From Planctomycetota bacterium (GTDB lineage: Bacteria > Planctomycetota > J058 > JAJDCP01): a stretch of 64,000 bases of DNA. Under the pieces are notes generated by a model. That model saw only the letters and a program-made list of their open reading frames with translations, did no database searches and was not told where the DNA came from. The DNA lies in contig JAJDCP010000005.1 of the NCBI GenBank assembly GCA_029260765.1, positions 100,934 through 164,933 on the forward strand, written 5' to 3'. The translations under genes and the position numbers were made by a program. Below are positions 9,635 through 18,218 of this stretch, one piece after another (position 1 is the stretch's first letter; every line of letters begins with the position of its first letter).

Positions 9635-10509
9635 GTCGGGAGCTTTGCAGGCTGCAATGGCGCAGGGCCGATAGTGATGCTCCCGCCCGTCGGACGCGGC
9701 AGGGAAACGGGCCTGAGGTCATTGATGTCGGCCGGAAGGATCACTCCGCCGCTGATGAGCAGGCGCAGGGCGTCCTCCACGCTCAGGTCCAGCTGCAGGC
9801 AGCGTTTGGCTTCCACAAACACAACAAATCCGGTGAAAGGCGTCGGGGCAGTCGGAATAAACGCGGTGATCATCCGCCGCTGCTGCCAGTCGCTGATCTG
9901 CTTGAGGCCGCCACCGGTCATGAACGCGACGGAGTAGATATCGTCGTTTGGCCAGGGCACGGCAAGCACCGCCGAGAATTTCGGCTTGCTCTGCTTCTCT
10001 TCGGCCTTGAAAACGAACTCCGTCACCTGCTTGGCATACGGGTAGATCGATTTGATCAGGGGGACCTTGAGCAGCTGGCGCTCGATCAGCTTCCAGAACT
10101 GTTTGCCGAACACTCCGGCGACGATGAGCCCGACCAGCATCACGACCAAAAGACCGGCGACGAAACCGATGGCGGGGGAGTAATTCTCTTCGATCTGCTC
10201 CTTCAGCCGCTGAATGCGCAGCCCCTCTTGCGCGACGGGGCCGGGCTCGACAAGCTCTGGGTCGACGCCGAGCAGGTTGACGGCGAACCAGCCGCCCAGC
10301 TCGGTGTGGGCCAGGCCCACGCGGATCCAGCTGTTGATGGGCTTGCCAAATTCTTCGTTGACGAAGTCGTAGCAGACGACGAGCAGGTAGATCGTCACAA
10401 TAGTGGGAAGCAGCGTGGCCATGCCGGTGGTGAAGGCGCGCAGCATGCCTCCGCGGAGGCGGCCGAAGAAGCTGGGGGGGCGGGCGTCTGCAAGCGTGGC
10501 GGCGGACAT
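9631..10509 (-). CDS. DUF502 family membrane protein
   Basis: A 292-residue protein with two transmembrane helices near the N-terminus (about residues 20-45 and 85-110) and a cytoplasmic or periplasmic beta-rich C-terminal domain. The order TLLPTIVTIYLL, then GLLVVMLVGLIVAGVFGKQFW, then VPLIKSIYPYAKQVTEF, then VPWPNDDIYSVAFMTGG and FIPTAPTPFTGFVVFV is the DUF502 signature. Function is unknown in the family. ATG at 10509 with GGGAGA upstream is preferred; the frame stays open far 5' but that extension has no family homology and is antisense to the DUF58 gene. It is coupled to the MFS gene downstream. Confidence 0.85.
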   Translation of the reverse strand: MSAATLADARPPSFFGRLRGGMLRAFTTGMATLLPTIVTIYLLVVCYDFVNEEFGKPINSWIRVGLAHTELGGWFAVNLLGVDPELVEPGPVAQEGLRIQRLKEQIEENYSPAIGFVAGLLVVMLVGLIVAGVFGKQFWKLIERQLLKVPLIKSIYPYAKQVTEFVFKAEEKQSKPKFSAVLAVPWPNDDIYSVAFMTGGGLKQISDWQQRRMITAFIPTAPTPFTGFVVFVEAKRCLQLDLSVEDALRLLISGGVILPADINDLRPVSLPRPTGGSITIGPAPLQPAKLPT

Positions 10510-10608
10510 GGTGTCTCCCGAGCGGTGTGTGCCCCATTGTGTCCCTGCTGGCAGCGTCGTTGCAAGTCCGGGCCGCATTGTTCGACAAAGGTTCTGGAGG
10601 ATGCTGCG

Positions 10609-11466
10609 ATGGGAAGCCGGGAGCTGTTCGGTGCGGACTTCCAGCTCGAGGTCGAAGGGCTCCGCCCGCTGTGGCGGAGACGCTTGGCGGCAGAAGGATT
10701 TTTCAAGCGGCCTGCGCGGGTCGGTGATGGTCCGGAATACCGGGATAGCAGGCCCTACAGTCCCGGCGACGACATCCGCAGGTTGGATCCGGCTGCCCTG
10801 ATGCGCCATGACACGCTCCAGGTGCGGCGTTATCAGGAGCGAGAAGAGCCACGCTTCCTGTTGCTGCTCGACGCGAGCCTGTCGATGCAGGAGAGCTGGC
10901 AGCAGGCCCGTTTGCTGGCGGGCGGTCTGGCGTTTCTGGCTCTGGATGGCGGGGCGACAGTCTCGTTGGCGGCGGGCAGCGAGGGGCTCGCCGCCCATCT
11001 GGCTGGGCTGCGTGGGCTGGGGGCGGTGCCGCGCGCCCTGAACTTCCTGCAAGAGCTCGAGCCCGTGCCCGGCCCCAGTGCTCTGGACGGTCTGGTGCGG
11101 ACGACCCTCGCGCGCCTGTCGGGCAGTCGGCGGGGGATCGCCTTTCTGTTCAGTGATCTGTTTCTCGAGCTCTCGCCGGGAGTTGAGCGGCTGCAAGCGG
11201 CCGGTTGGGAGCTCGTGGTCTTCCACCTGCTGGCGGCAGAGGACGCGCTCCTCGAAGGTTCCGGGGCGGTGGAGTGGGTCGATGCGGAGACGGGGGCGCT
11301 GCAGAGCCGGGTGCTCGATGCGAGCCTGCAGGTGGACTATGCCGCAGGTTGGCAGCGCTTCTGCGCCGACCGCAAGCGTAGCCTGGAGGGGGCCGGGGCG
11401 CGGGTGGTGGCCGCCGAGCGTCAGCGGCGCTTTGCCGGGCTGCTGCGGGACTTCCTGCGGGGTTAG
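10609..11466 (+). CDS. DUF58 domain protein (VWA-like)
   Basis: A 285-residue protein of the DUF58 family, whose members usually act with MoxR AAA+ ATPases in chaperone-like or cell-surface assembly roles. The core motif is present: GPEYRDSRPYSPGDDIRRLDPAALMRHDTLQVR, in which the RxYxPGDDxRxxDW/P element is diagnostic. It is followed by a VWA-like strand with LLLLDASLSMQ containing a DxSxS MIDAS-like metal site. No MoxR gene is adjacent. CTGGAGG at 10594-10600 supports the start at 10609. The protein lacks transmembrane helices and is divergent from the DUF502 gene. Confidence 0.8.
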   Translation: MGSRELFGADFQLEVEGLRPLWRRRLAAEGFFKRPARVGDGPEYRDSRPYSPGDDIRRLDPAALMRHDTLQVRRYQEREEPRFLLLLDASLSMQESWQQARLLAGGLAFLALDGGATVSLAAGSEGLAAHLAGLRGLGAVPRALNFLQELEPVPGPSALDGLVRTTLARLSGSRRGIAFLFSDLFLELSPGVERLQAAGWELVVFHLLAAEDALLEGSGAVEWVDAETGALQSRVLDASLQVDYAAGWQRFCADRKRSLEGAGARVVAAERQRRFAGLLRDFLRG

Positions 11467-11480
11467 CGCTCTCAGAGGTT

Positions 11481-11507
11481 TTGTGTGCGATTCCAAACTG
11501 CTACACT
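11481..11507 (+). promoter_or_regulatory. Possible sigma70 promoter of truA
   Basis: TACACT at 11502-11507 makes a good -10. TTGTGT at 11481-11486 lies 15 bp upstream, a short spacer. If used, transcription would start near 11514, downstream of the TTG codon at 11481, which argues for the later CTG start of truA. Confidence 0.35.
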
Positions 11508-11543
11508 GCGTTTCTCCTCCCAACCTCTGTCCGGAGCGGGACC

Positions 11544-12296
11544 CTGCAGAACCTCAAGCTCGTGCTCGAGTACGATGGCACCCGCTACCACGGCTGGCAG
11601 TCCCAGCCGGGGCTGACGACGGTGCAGGGCGAGCTCGAGAAAGCCATCACGGCGATCGTGCGGCACGAAGTCAGCCTGCAGGCATCCAGCCGGACAGATG
11701 CCGGCGTGCACGCCGAGGGGCATGTCGTCAGCTTCGAGACCAGCAAGCGGCTACCTGAAGTTAAAATGCGCAAGGCGCTCAACGCGCTTTTGCCAGCGGA
11801 CATCGCCGTCAAGAATGTTGAGCGGGTTCCCGATGGCTTTCATGCTCGCTTCGGCGCTTGCTGGAAAACCTACCGCTACCGACTGTGGAACCGGCCCCGA
11901 AGGCCAGCTTGCGGTCTCGAGCGCTGCATCCATGTTCCCCGGCCACTGGCCGTCGAGCCCATGCGAGTTGCGACACGCTATCTGTTGGGCGAACATGACT
12001 TCGCCGCTTTCGCCCACAAGGAGGCGCATAGCAAAGTCACTCGACGCAGGATTTACAAATTTGAGATTGCCCGCGCCCAGGGTTGCATCGATATTGAGGT
12101 AAGCGGAGACGGGTTCCTTTACAATATGGTGCGGATCTTGGTGGGCACGTTGATCGAAGTTGGCAAAGGGCAGCGCAGCGTAGGCTCGGTTCTCGCCGCG
12201 TTGCGTTCCAAACGCCGGCAACAGGCGGGCCCCACTGCTCCAGCACGGGGACTGACATTGCGCGAGGTATCCTACACCCCCTGGGGGGCTGCATGA
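11544..12296 (+). CDS. truA: tRNA pseudouridine synthase A
   Basis: TruA converts uridines 38-40 of the tRNA anticodon stem to pseudouridine. The catalytic motif SRTDAGVHAEG contains the essential Asp, and YDGTRYHGWQ opens the domain. GDGFLYNMVRILVGTLIEVGKG closes the fold as in all TruA. No ATG or GTG precedes the domain. With CTG at 11544 the protein begins M-QNLKLVLEYDGT, exactly where TruA normally starts, and GGAG at 11533-11536 is well spaced. The alternative is TTG at 11481, which adds 21 non-homologous residues. The stop overlaps the next ATG as ATGA. Confidence 0.9.
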   Translation: MQNLKLVLEYDGTRYHGWQSQPGLTTVQGELEKAITAIVRHEVSLQASSRTDAGVHAEGHVVSFETSKRLPEVKMRKALNALLPADIAVKNVERVPDGFHARFGACWKTYRYRLWNRPRRPACGLERCIHVPRPLAVEPMRVATRYLLGEHDFAAFAHKEAHSKVTRRRIYKFEIARAQGCIDIEVSGDGFLYNMVRILVGTLIEVGKGQRSVGSVLAALRSKRRQQAGPTAPARGLTLREVSYTPWGAA

Positions 12297-13069
12297 TCGC
12301 CATCGTTTCTGATCTCCATTCAAACATCGAGTCGCTGACGCGGGTGCTCGAAGAAATCGACCGCTTGAAGTGCGAGAAGATCTGGTGCCTCGGCGACATT
12401 ATCGGCTACGGTCCCGATCCGGCTCAGTGTGTAGAGATCGCGCGCAAACGTTTCGAATTCAGCCTGGTCGGCAACCATGAGTTTGCCCTGCTGAATGAGG
12501 CGCTAGGCTTCAACAAGGCTGCGACGAGCGCCATCAAATATACGCGCGATACGCTCAAGCCCGGCTGGTTCAGCGGCCGGACGAAGAAGGCGAATTGGCG
12601 CTACCTCGAGAATCTGCCCACCCGGGTCGAGCGCGACGGCATGTTGTTCGTGCACGCATCGCCGGCCAACGAGACCGAAGAATACCTTCTACGCATGGAC
12701 GTCGACGAAGTCATGCGGCAGCTATCTCCCAAGTTGGAGGCGGCTTTTGAGAAGATGGACGGCAAGAATACATGTTTCGTCGGACACACCCACTATCCGG
12801 GAGTGATCACTGAAGATGCCCAATTCATGGCGCCCAGCGACTTGGAAGGCGGCGAGTTCGAGATTCCTCTCGACAAGAAGTGCATCATTAATGTGGGGTC
12901 GACGGGACAGCCCAGAGACGGAGATACGCGGGCCTGCTTTGTGACCTTGGACGGCCAGCGTGTGCGCTACCACCGGATCGAGTATGATTACGAGACTACT
13001 TGTAAGAAGATCCTGGCGAACGGCGCTTTGGAAGACAGCCTCGGCGAGCGACTGCTCCGAGGGGCATAA
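12293..13069 (+). CDS. Calcineurin-like metallophosphoesterase
   Basis: A 258-residue phosphoesterase with the complete dimetal motif set. These are SDLHSN (D-x-H, residues 6-10), GDIIGYGPDP (GDxxGYG), GNHE and, near residue 165, GHTHYP. The GYGPDP form is typical of the DR1281/YfcE-like group that hydrolyses phosphodiesters or diadenosine polyphosphates. Soluble and cytoplasmic, without a signal peptide. It is coupled to truA through an ATGA overlap and followed after 28 bp by hpf, so it may belong to a translation or stress operon; the substrate is not readable. Confidence 0.85.
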   Translation: MIAIVSDLHSNIESLTRVLEEIDRLKCEKIWCLGDIIGYGPDPAQCVEIARKRFEFSLVGNHEFALLNEALGFNKAATSAIKYTRDTLKPGWFSGRTKKANWRYLENLPTRVERDGMLFVHASPANETEEYLLRMDVDEVMRQLSPKLEAAFEKMDGKNTCFVGHTHYPGVITEDAQFMAPSDLEGGEFEIPLDKKCIINVGSTGQPRDGDTRACFVTLDGQRVRYHRIEYDYETTCKKILANGALEDSLGERLLRGA

Positions 13070-13097
13070 CTCTGCTCATCCTGCGAAGGAGAACTGC

Positions 13098-13478
13098 ATG
13101 CAAATCAATATCACTGCCAGACATCTGCATGTGTCCGACTCGATGAAAAGCCACATCAAAGAGAAATTCGAGAATCTCGAACGTTTCTATGACCTGTTGC
13201 AGCACACCGATGTGGTGCTCTTCGAAGAAAAGGGCCGGAACACGGTCGAAGCGACCGCCAAGGCCATCATCGGCGGTCAATTTGTGGCCAAGGCCGAACA
13301 CGATCACATGCGTGCGGCGGTCGATCTGGTGGTCGAAAAGCTGGAAAAGCAGCTGACCAAGCAGAAGCAGAAACTCAAGGGTCACAAGAAAGGCGCCCGT
13401 GAGGGACGCCCGTGGTCGCGCGAGGAGAAAGTCGAGGGAGACGAACCGACTTACGAAGAAATTGTGGAAAACTACTAG
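13098..13478 (+). CDS. hpf: Ribosome hibernation promoting factor
   Basis: A 126-residue protein of the HPF/RaiA family, which binds the 30S decoding region and keeps idle ribosomes stored as inactive particles. The N-terminal domain has the family pattern MQINITARHLHVSDSMKSHI, an acidic-to-basic switch, and KLEKQLTKQKQKLKGHKK at its end. At 126 residues it is longer than short HPF (~95) but lacks the ~60-residue dimerisation domain of long HPF; the tail is acidic and short. AAGGAGA at 13086-13092 fixes the start. It sits between a phosphoesterase and ptsH. Confidence 0.88.
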   Translation: MQINITARHLHVSDSMKSHIKEKFENLERFYDLLQHTDVVLFEEKGRNTVEATAKAIIGGQFVAKAEHDHMRAAVDLVVEKLEKQLTKQKQKLKGHKKGAREGRPWSREEKVEGDEPTYEEIVENY

Positions 13479-13580
13479 GGCATCGAACACAATCCTGCCA
13501 CTCCACCCTCTGCTGAGAGGTGTCGCTGTCCGTCAGCCAACGCTTAGAGGCGGGGTCGACGGCCGTTCAGGGAAGCAGAA

Positions 13581-13856
13581 ATGCCCTCGTACGAACAAAC
13601 GGCCTGCGTGTTGAACAAGTATGGACTCCACGCCAGGCCCATCACGATGCTTGTGCAGCAAGCTTCGTCCTTCTCCTCATCGATCAAGGTGAGCAAAGAC
13701 GGGCAGACGGTCGATGGGAAGAGCATCATGGGGCTGCTCACGCTGGGCGCCCCGCAAGGTTCGATGCTTACGGTATGCGCCGAAGGCGACGATGCCGAAG
13801 CAGCGGTCAAGTCCATCGTGGCCCTGATCGCTTCGAAATTCAACGAAGATGACTGA
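13581..13856 (+). CDS. ptsH: Phosphocarrier protein HPr
   Basis: A 91-residue HPr. GLHARP at residues 15-20 places the phosphorylated histidine at His17. The regulatory-serine region reads GKSIMGLLTLGAPQG, with Ser at the position phosphorylated by HPr kinase in organisms that have it. Enzyme I is encoded 88 bp downstream. The window has no EII sugar permease and no hprK, so the pair may work in regulation or with EIIA proteins elsewhere. Confidence 0.9.
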   Translation: MPSYEQTACVLNKYGLHARPITMLVQQASSFSSSIKVSKDGQTVDGKSIMGLLTLGAPQGSMLTVCAEGDDAEAAVKSIVALIASKFNEDD

Positions 13857-13944
13857 CACAGGATCTCGGCAGGGCGTCTCTCTGGTATGGACCGGGTGAC
13901 GCTCAGGGCCGAGGGGCTCTTGTGTCTGGGAACGGGAGAAGCTG

Positions 13945-15681
13945 GTGCACCTCAAGAAAGGCGTGGCAGTCAGTCCCGGCATCTCCATCCGTCCGGCCTA
14001 TGTGCTCGACACCGAAGAGTTGAGCATCCCGAAGCGAAACATCGAGAGCTCGCAAGTGCAGGCAGCGCTTGAGCGCTACCGAAAGGCCCGGCAAGCGGCT
14101 GTTGAAGAGCTGCAGGCCCTGCAACATCGGGTCGAGATCCAGTTGGGAAAAGAGCTGAGTGGGATCTTCAAGGCCCATCAGATGCTCATCGAAGACCCGA
14201 CTATGTGCGCGCAGGTCGAGAAGCGCATCACCGATGAGCTGCACTCGCCGGAATACGCGGTGACCCGCAGCTACCGCAACGCGGCCAAGCGCATGCAGAG
14301 TATCGGCGACCGGATTTTTGCCGAACGCGTGCGCGACATCTGGGACGTGGAAAACCGCCTTGTGCGGCATCTCGTCGGCGAGCGGCTCGAAGAGTTTCGC
14401 AGCCTCAGCGAAGATGTGATCCTGATTGCGGTCGATCTGTCGCCGAGCCAGACGGCCGGCCTCGACAAGGAAAAGACGCTGGGATTCGCCACCGATCAGG
14501 GCGGACGTACCTCGCACACAGCGATCGTGGCAAAGGCCCTGGGGATTCCTGCGGTCGTGGGCCTGGGCAACATCACCAGCGAGGTCAATAACGGCGACCT
14601 GGTCATCATCGACGGCCGCAAGGGCATTGTGATCGTCGATCCCGACGAGCCAACGCTGGCCGACTACCGAAACAAAGAGCGGTTGTACCGGGCTTTCCAG
14701 AGCGAGCTGTCGGAGATCCGCGATCTGCCGGCCGAGACCATCGATGGCTACCGCATCCATATGTGGGCGAACATCGAGTCCCCCGAAGAAATCGAGCATG
14801 CGCTGGCCAATGGGGCTGAAGGGATCGGGCTATACCGGACGGAGTTCTTGTATGTGAACAAGCCGGAACCGTCCGAGGAAGACCACTTCAGCGCGTACAA
14901 GCGATCCATCGAGCTGTTGCACGGTCGTCCGATCGTGATCCGTACCCTCGACCTGGGCGGAGACAAGTTCTTTGTAGAAGAGTCCGTCACGCCAGAGAAG
15001 AATCCCTTTCTCGGCTGCCGCTCCATCCGCTATTGCTTCGAGCACTTGAACGTTTTCAAGACACAGCTCCGAGCGATCCTTCGTGCGAGCGCCTATGGAC
15101 CGGTGCGGATCATGATCCCGATGATCAGCTCGATGATGGAGCTGATGCGGGTCCATATGATCCTCGATGATGTGCGCAATGAGCTCGACGATCGCGGCGT
15201 TCCCTACGACCGCTCGATTCCGCTGGGAATCATGGTCGAGGTCCCATCGGCGGCGATCGTGGCTGATCAGCTCTCAAAGAAGATCGACTTTTTCAGCGTG
15301 GGGACCAACGACCTTGTCCAATACACGCTAGCGGTCGACCGGGTGAATGAACGGGTGGCAAACCTGTACCAGCCGATCGATCCTTCTGTGATTCGGCTGG
15401 TCACCAACGTGATCGAGGTCGGGCGCGACATGAAGATCCCCGTGTCGATGTGTGGGGAGATGTGCGGGGAGGTCGAGTACACACTGCCATTGATCGGTCT
15501 CGGCCTGTTCCATCTGAGTCTGGCTCCAGCCATGATTCCCGAGGTCAAGGCCGTCATCCGCTCCATCAGCATGCGCGAGGCCAAAGACCTGGTGCGCACC
15601 ATCCGCAACTCGGTCGACCCCCGCCGCACAGAGCGTTACTTGAAAGAGAAGGTGCGCAAGATCATTCCCCAACTGTTCTGA
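13945..15681 (+). CDS. ptsI: PTS Enzyme I (phosphoenolpyruvate-protein phosphotransferase)
   Basis: A 578-residue Enzyme I that moves phosphate from PEP to HPr. The active-site histidine lies in GGRTSHTAIVAKALGIPA (His191). The C-terminal PEP-binding barrel carries GIGLYRTEFLY, LDLGGDK, MIPMISS and near the end PVSMCGEMCGE with the catalytic cysteine. The length equals that of normal EI. The start is GTG at 13945 with GGGAGAA at 13934-13940. It follows ptsH and ends 300 bp before the pil promoter. Confidence 0.93.
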   Translation: MHLKKGVAVSPGISIRPAYVLDTEELSIPKRNIESSQVQAALERYRKARQAAVEELQALQHRVEIQLGKELSGIFKAHQMLIEDPTMCAQVEKRITDELHSPEYAVTRSYRNAAKRMQSIGDRIFAERVRDIWDVENRLVRHLVGERLEEFRSLSEDVILIAVDLSPSQTAGLDKEKTLGFATDQGGRTSHTAIVAKALGIPAVVGLGNITSEVNNGDLVIIDGRKGIVIVDPDEPTLADYRNKERLYRAFQSELSEIRDLPAETIDGYRIHMWANIESPEEIEHALANGAEGIGLYRTEFLYVNKPEPSEEDHFSAYKRSIELLHGRPIVIRTLDLGGDKFFVEESVTPEKNPFLGCRSIRYCFEHLNVFKTQLRAILRASAYGPVRIMIPMISSMMELMRVHMILDDVRNELDDRGVPYDRSIPLGIMVEVPSAAIVADQLSKKIDFFSVGTNDLVQYTLAVDRVNERVANLYQPIDPSVIRLVTNVIEVGRDMKIPVSMCGEMCGEVEYTLPLIGLGLFHLSLAPAMIPEVKAVIRSISMREAKDLVRTIRNSVDPRRTERYLKEKVRKIIPQLF

Positions 15682-15871
15682 TCGCGGCTGTGCCGATCGC
15701 GCCCGACGGGACGGTAGCTCATGTCGTTAGCCCAGCCTGCACGGTTCGTTCCAGAGGTCGACGTGGAAAAAACCTCTTCCACCTGCGCCAGGGTTTCCAG
15801 ACTCCTCCGCGGCTTGTCACAAGATGTCGCATGAAGGTCGGTCTAAGCGACAAGCTGCGACCACAATCGGC

Positions 15872-15900
15872 TTGAATTCGCCTGGGGGCTCGCCTATAGT
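15872..15900 (+). promoter_or_regulatory. Sigma70-type promoter of the pil operon
   Basis: TTGAAT at 15872-15877 and TATAGT at 15895-15900 are separated by exactly 17 bp, a near-consensus vegetative promoter. It lies in the 304-bp gap after ptsI; the rest of that gap shows no gene. Transcription would begin near 15907, about 80 bases before pilM. Confidence 0.65.
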
Positions 15901-15985
15901 CATTTGAAACGTAATTGGTATGTTCGGCAAAGGCTTGTGGGCCGTAGCCGAGCAGTGGGAACGCACCACCTCCGAGGGATGGCGT

Positions 15986-17020
15986 ATGTTCGGTTCTGGA
16001 AAGCGAATCCTGGGTGTCGATCTCGGCTCGAACGAGGTCAAGGTTCTGGAGTTGGTAGACACGGGCGACGGTGTCGCTGTGACCGGCTTCGAGTCGACTC
16101 GCATCAACTCTCCCGACGAAACGCGCTTCGCCCTCAAAGAGATCATGCGGCACGGAAACTTCAAAACCCGACGCTGTGTGACGGCCGTCTCCGGACGATC
16201 CGTGATCGTGCGCTATGTGCCCTTGTTGCAGATGTCCGAAGACGATCTGCAGCGTGCCATTCGCCGTGAGGCCGATAAGTTCATCCCGTTCGAGCTCGAT
16301 GAAGTCGTGCTCGACTGCCAGATTCTCGAACAGGGCAATGCGCGTGACGACACCGAGAGGCTCGAGATGCGCGTGCTGTTGGTGGCTGTTAAGCGCAGCC
16401 TGATCGACGAACACTACGCGTTCCTGCAAGAGGTCGGTTTGCAGCCGGCGATCGTCGATGTCGACGCTTTCGCTCTGGGCAATTGCTATGAGCTGCGCAA
16501 CCTGAATGTGGGTTTCGACCCGGGTGATCGCGTCGTCGCGCTCATCGATATCGGCGGCAACAAGACCAACATCAACATCATGCGCGGCTCGACCTCGTAC
16601 TTCACCCGCGAGGTGTATCTGGCGGGGAGTGACTTCACCGAAGCGATTTCCCGGCGTCTGGGCATCGACCTCGATGAAGCGGAGGCCTTGAAGGTCGACC
16701 CGAAAGACCGCTCGCCCGAGATCGAGGAGTGCAGCATCTCGACCCTCGATGATCTGGGAAATGAGATTCAGCTGAGTTTCGATTACTTCGAGAACCAATA
16801 TGATCTCGAGGTCGAGGATGTGTTTGTCTCCGGGGGAAGCTCGCGGCTGCCCGGCCTGGCCCGGGCATTCCAGGCGACCTTCGACCGGGAGGTGCATTTC
16901 TGGGATCCTCTGGAAAATTTCGAGGTTCGCGCCGACAATATCGACTTGAAGCGTCTGAAGCGAGCCGGGCCCCAGTTGGCGGTTTCCGTTGGGCTCGCCT
17001 CAAGGTTGAGGGGACTCTGA
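15986..17020 (+). CDS. pilM: Type IV pilus assembly protein PilM
   Basis: A 344-residue actin-fold protein that binds the cytoplasmic tail of PilN and forms the inner ring of the type IV pilus alignment complex. It opens with FGSGKRILGVDLGSNEVKVLEL, the PilM version of the phosphate-1 loop, and has IDIGGNKTNINIM (phosphate-2) and VFVSGGSSRLPGLA (adenosine loop). GAGGG at 15974-15978 favours ATG at 15986; the upstream ATG at 15920 adds 22 residues without homology. First gene of the run pilM-pilN-pilO-TPR-secretin; pilN starts 3 bp after its stop. Confidence 0.92.
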   Translation: MFGSGKRILGVDLGSNEVKVLELVDTGDGVAVTGFESTRINSPDETRFALKEIMRHGNFKTRRCVTAVSGRSVIVRYVPLLQMSEDDLQRAIRREADKFIPFELDEVVLDCQILEQGNARDDTERLEMRVLLVAVKRSLIDEHYAFLQEVGLQPAIVDVDAFALGNCYELRNLNVGFDPGDRVVALIDIGGNKTNINIMRGSTSYFTREVYLAGSDFTEAISRRLGIDLDEAEALKVDPKDRSPEIEECSISTLDDLGNEIQLSFDYFENQYDLEVEDVFVSGGSSRLPGLARAFQATFDREVHFWDPLENFEVRADNIDLKRLKRAGPQLAVSVGLASRLRGL

Positions 17021-17023
17021 GAT

Positions 17024-17629
17024 ATGATCGAAATCAACCTGCTTCCTCCAGAATACCGGCATGTTGAGCGCGCTCCTTTTGCGGCTGTCGTCGGGACGAT
17101 TATCGGCCTGGTCATCGTTGGAGTCCTCGGGTTTTATTGGTACCTGCTGACCATCGAAACCGAGGACAAGGCCAAGCTGTTCGCTCAAAAGTCAGACGAG
17201 CTGCGCACCTTGGAGATCCGGGCTAAGGAAGTCGACAAGCTGCAGCAGGAGAAAGAGGACGCCGAGAAGCGCCTCGGCTACATCAAAGTGTTGGCTCGCA
17301 ACAAGATGGAGTGGGGGCTCAAGCTGGCTCAGTTGCAGAACATTCTCAGCGAGTCCAAAGAGATCTGGGTCACCCGCCTGAATATGTCTCCCTTCCAGAA
17401 CACGTCGAAGCTGTCGATCCAGGTGATCATCAAGGGCGATCAGTTTACCGCACATACCCGTGCGCTGTCGTTCTTCCACAACGACTACAACTTCATCTAC
17501 CACTTCGAGCCGAGCCGCACCTTCCCGTCAAAAATTGTTCCCCGTCCGGGAATGATCCCGGACAAGGTGTTGTCGACGCAGCTGGAATTCAAGGTGAAGC
17601 CGCTCACAGCGCAGAAGACGGGGAAGTGA
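17024..17629 (+). CDS. pilN: Type IV pilus assembly protein PilN
   Basis: A 201-residue bitopic inner-membrane protein. It opens with MIEINLLPPEYR, the conserved INLLP motif that docks into PilM. A transmembrane helix follows at about residues 22-44. Then comes a coiled coil rich in Lys/Glu (residues 50-90) and a ferredoxin-like periplasmic domain. It pairs with PilO. pilM ends 3 bp before and pilO starts 1 bp after. Confidence 0.9.
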   Translation: MIEINLLPPEYRHVERAPFAAVVGTIIGLVIVGVLGFYWYLLTIETEDKAKLFAQKSDELRTLEIRAKEVDKLQQEKEDAEKRLGYIKVLARNKMEWGLKLAQLQNILSESKEIWVTRLNMSPFQNTSKLSIQVIIKGDQFTAHTRALSFFHNDYNFIYHFEPSRTFPSKIVPRPGMIPDKVLSTQLEFKVKPLTAQKTGK

Positions 17630-17630
17630 T

Positions 17631-18203
17631 ATGTCCAAATCCATCCGCAATCTGATCATTGGTCTGGTCATCTTCGTCGTCTGCTCGGCAGTGTTGGGCA
17701 TCCTCTGTTACCTGCAACTCGATGAGCAGGCCACGCTGCAGGTACAGATCGACGGCCTGCAGCCGGATATCGATCGTTTCAATGCCAAGATCGCCACGCG
17801 CGACCGGATCGCCCGCGAGAAGGATGCGGTCGAGCAGCACTTCGCGAATTTCGTGGCGTATCTGCCTGCCAAAGACGACCTTGACGAGCACAAGCTGCCG
17901 AAACTGATCGATGAGTTTCTCGACAGGTCTGGCTGTTCAGCGACCAACGTGTCTTACAGCGAGGGGTCGAAGGATCTCACGGGCTACGAGGATTTCTCGC
18001 GCAAAGTCGTCAATATCTCCGACCTGACGGGCAACTTCAATCAGGTTCGGGATCTGATGGATTTCATCGAGACCTACGTACAGCTGTTGCGTATCGAGAA
18101 GTTCAGCATGGATCCGATGAACGGAAACCCTCTGATCGAAGAGCAGACCGCCCTGCGCGTCAGCCTGACGATCAGCCTGTACTACTACGACAAGAAAAGC
18201 TGA
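17631..18203 (+). CDS. pilO: Type IV pilus assembly protein PilO
   Basis: A 190-residue bitopic protein with an N-terminal transmembrane helix (residues 8-28, LIIGLVIFVVCSAVLGILCYL), a coiled coil (35-75) and a C-terminal periplasmic domain with the PilO pattern FVAYLPAKDDLDEHKLPKLIDEF. It forms the PilN-PilO heterodimer that links the cytoplasmic ring to the outer-membrane secretin. The identification is helped by gene order, as PilO sequences are poorly conserved. Confidence 0.85.
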   Translation: MSKSIRNLIIGLVIFVVCSAVLGILCYLQLDEQATLQVQIDGLQPDIDRFNAKIATRDRIAREKDAVEQHFANFVAYLPAKDDLDEHKLPKLIDEFLDRSGCSATNVSYSEGSKDLTGYEDFSRKVVNISDLTGNFNQVRDLMDFIETYVQLLRIEKFSMDPMNGNPLIEEQTALRVSLTISLYYYDKKS

Positions 18204-18218
18204 GCTGAGGTCTTACCC

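Noticed and set aside
10510..11523. 5' extension of the DUF502 gene by more than 300 codons
   Set aside because: The extension is antisense to the DUF58 gene and lacks DUF502 homology; ATG at 10509 has its own ribosome binding site.
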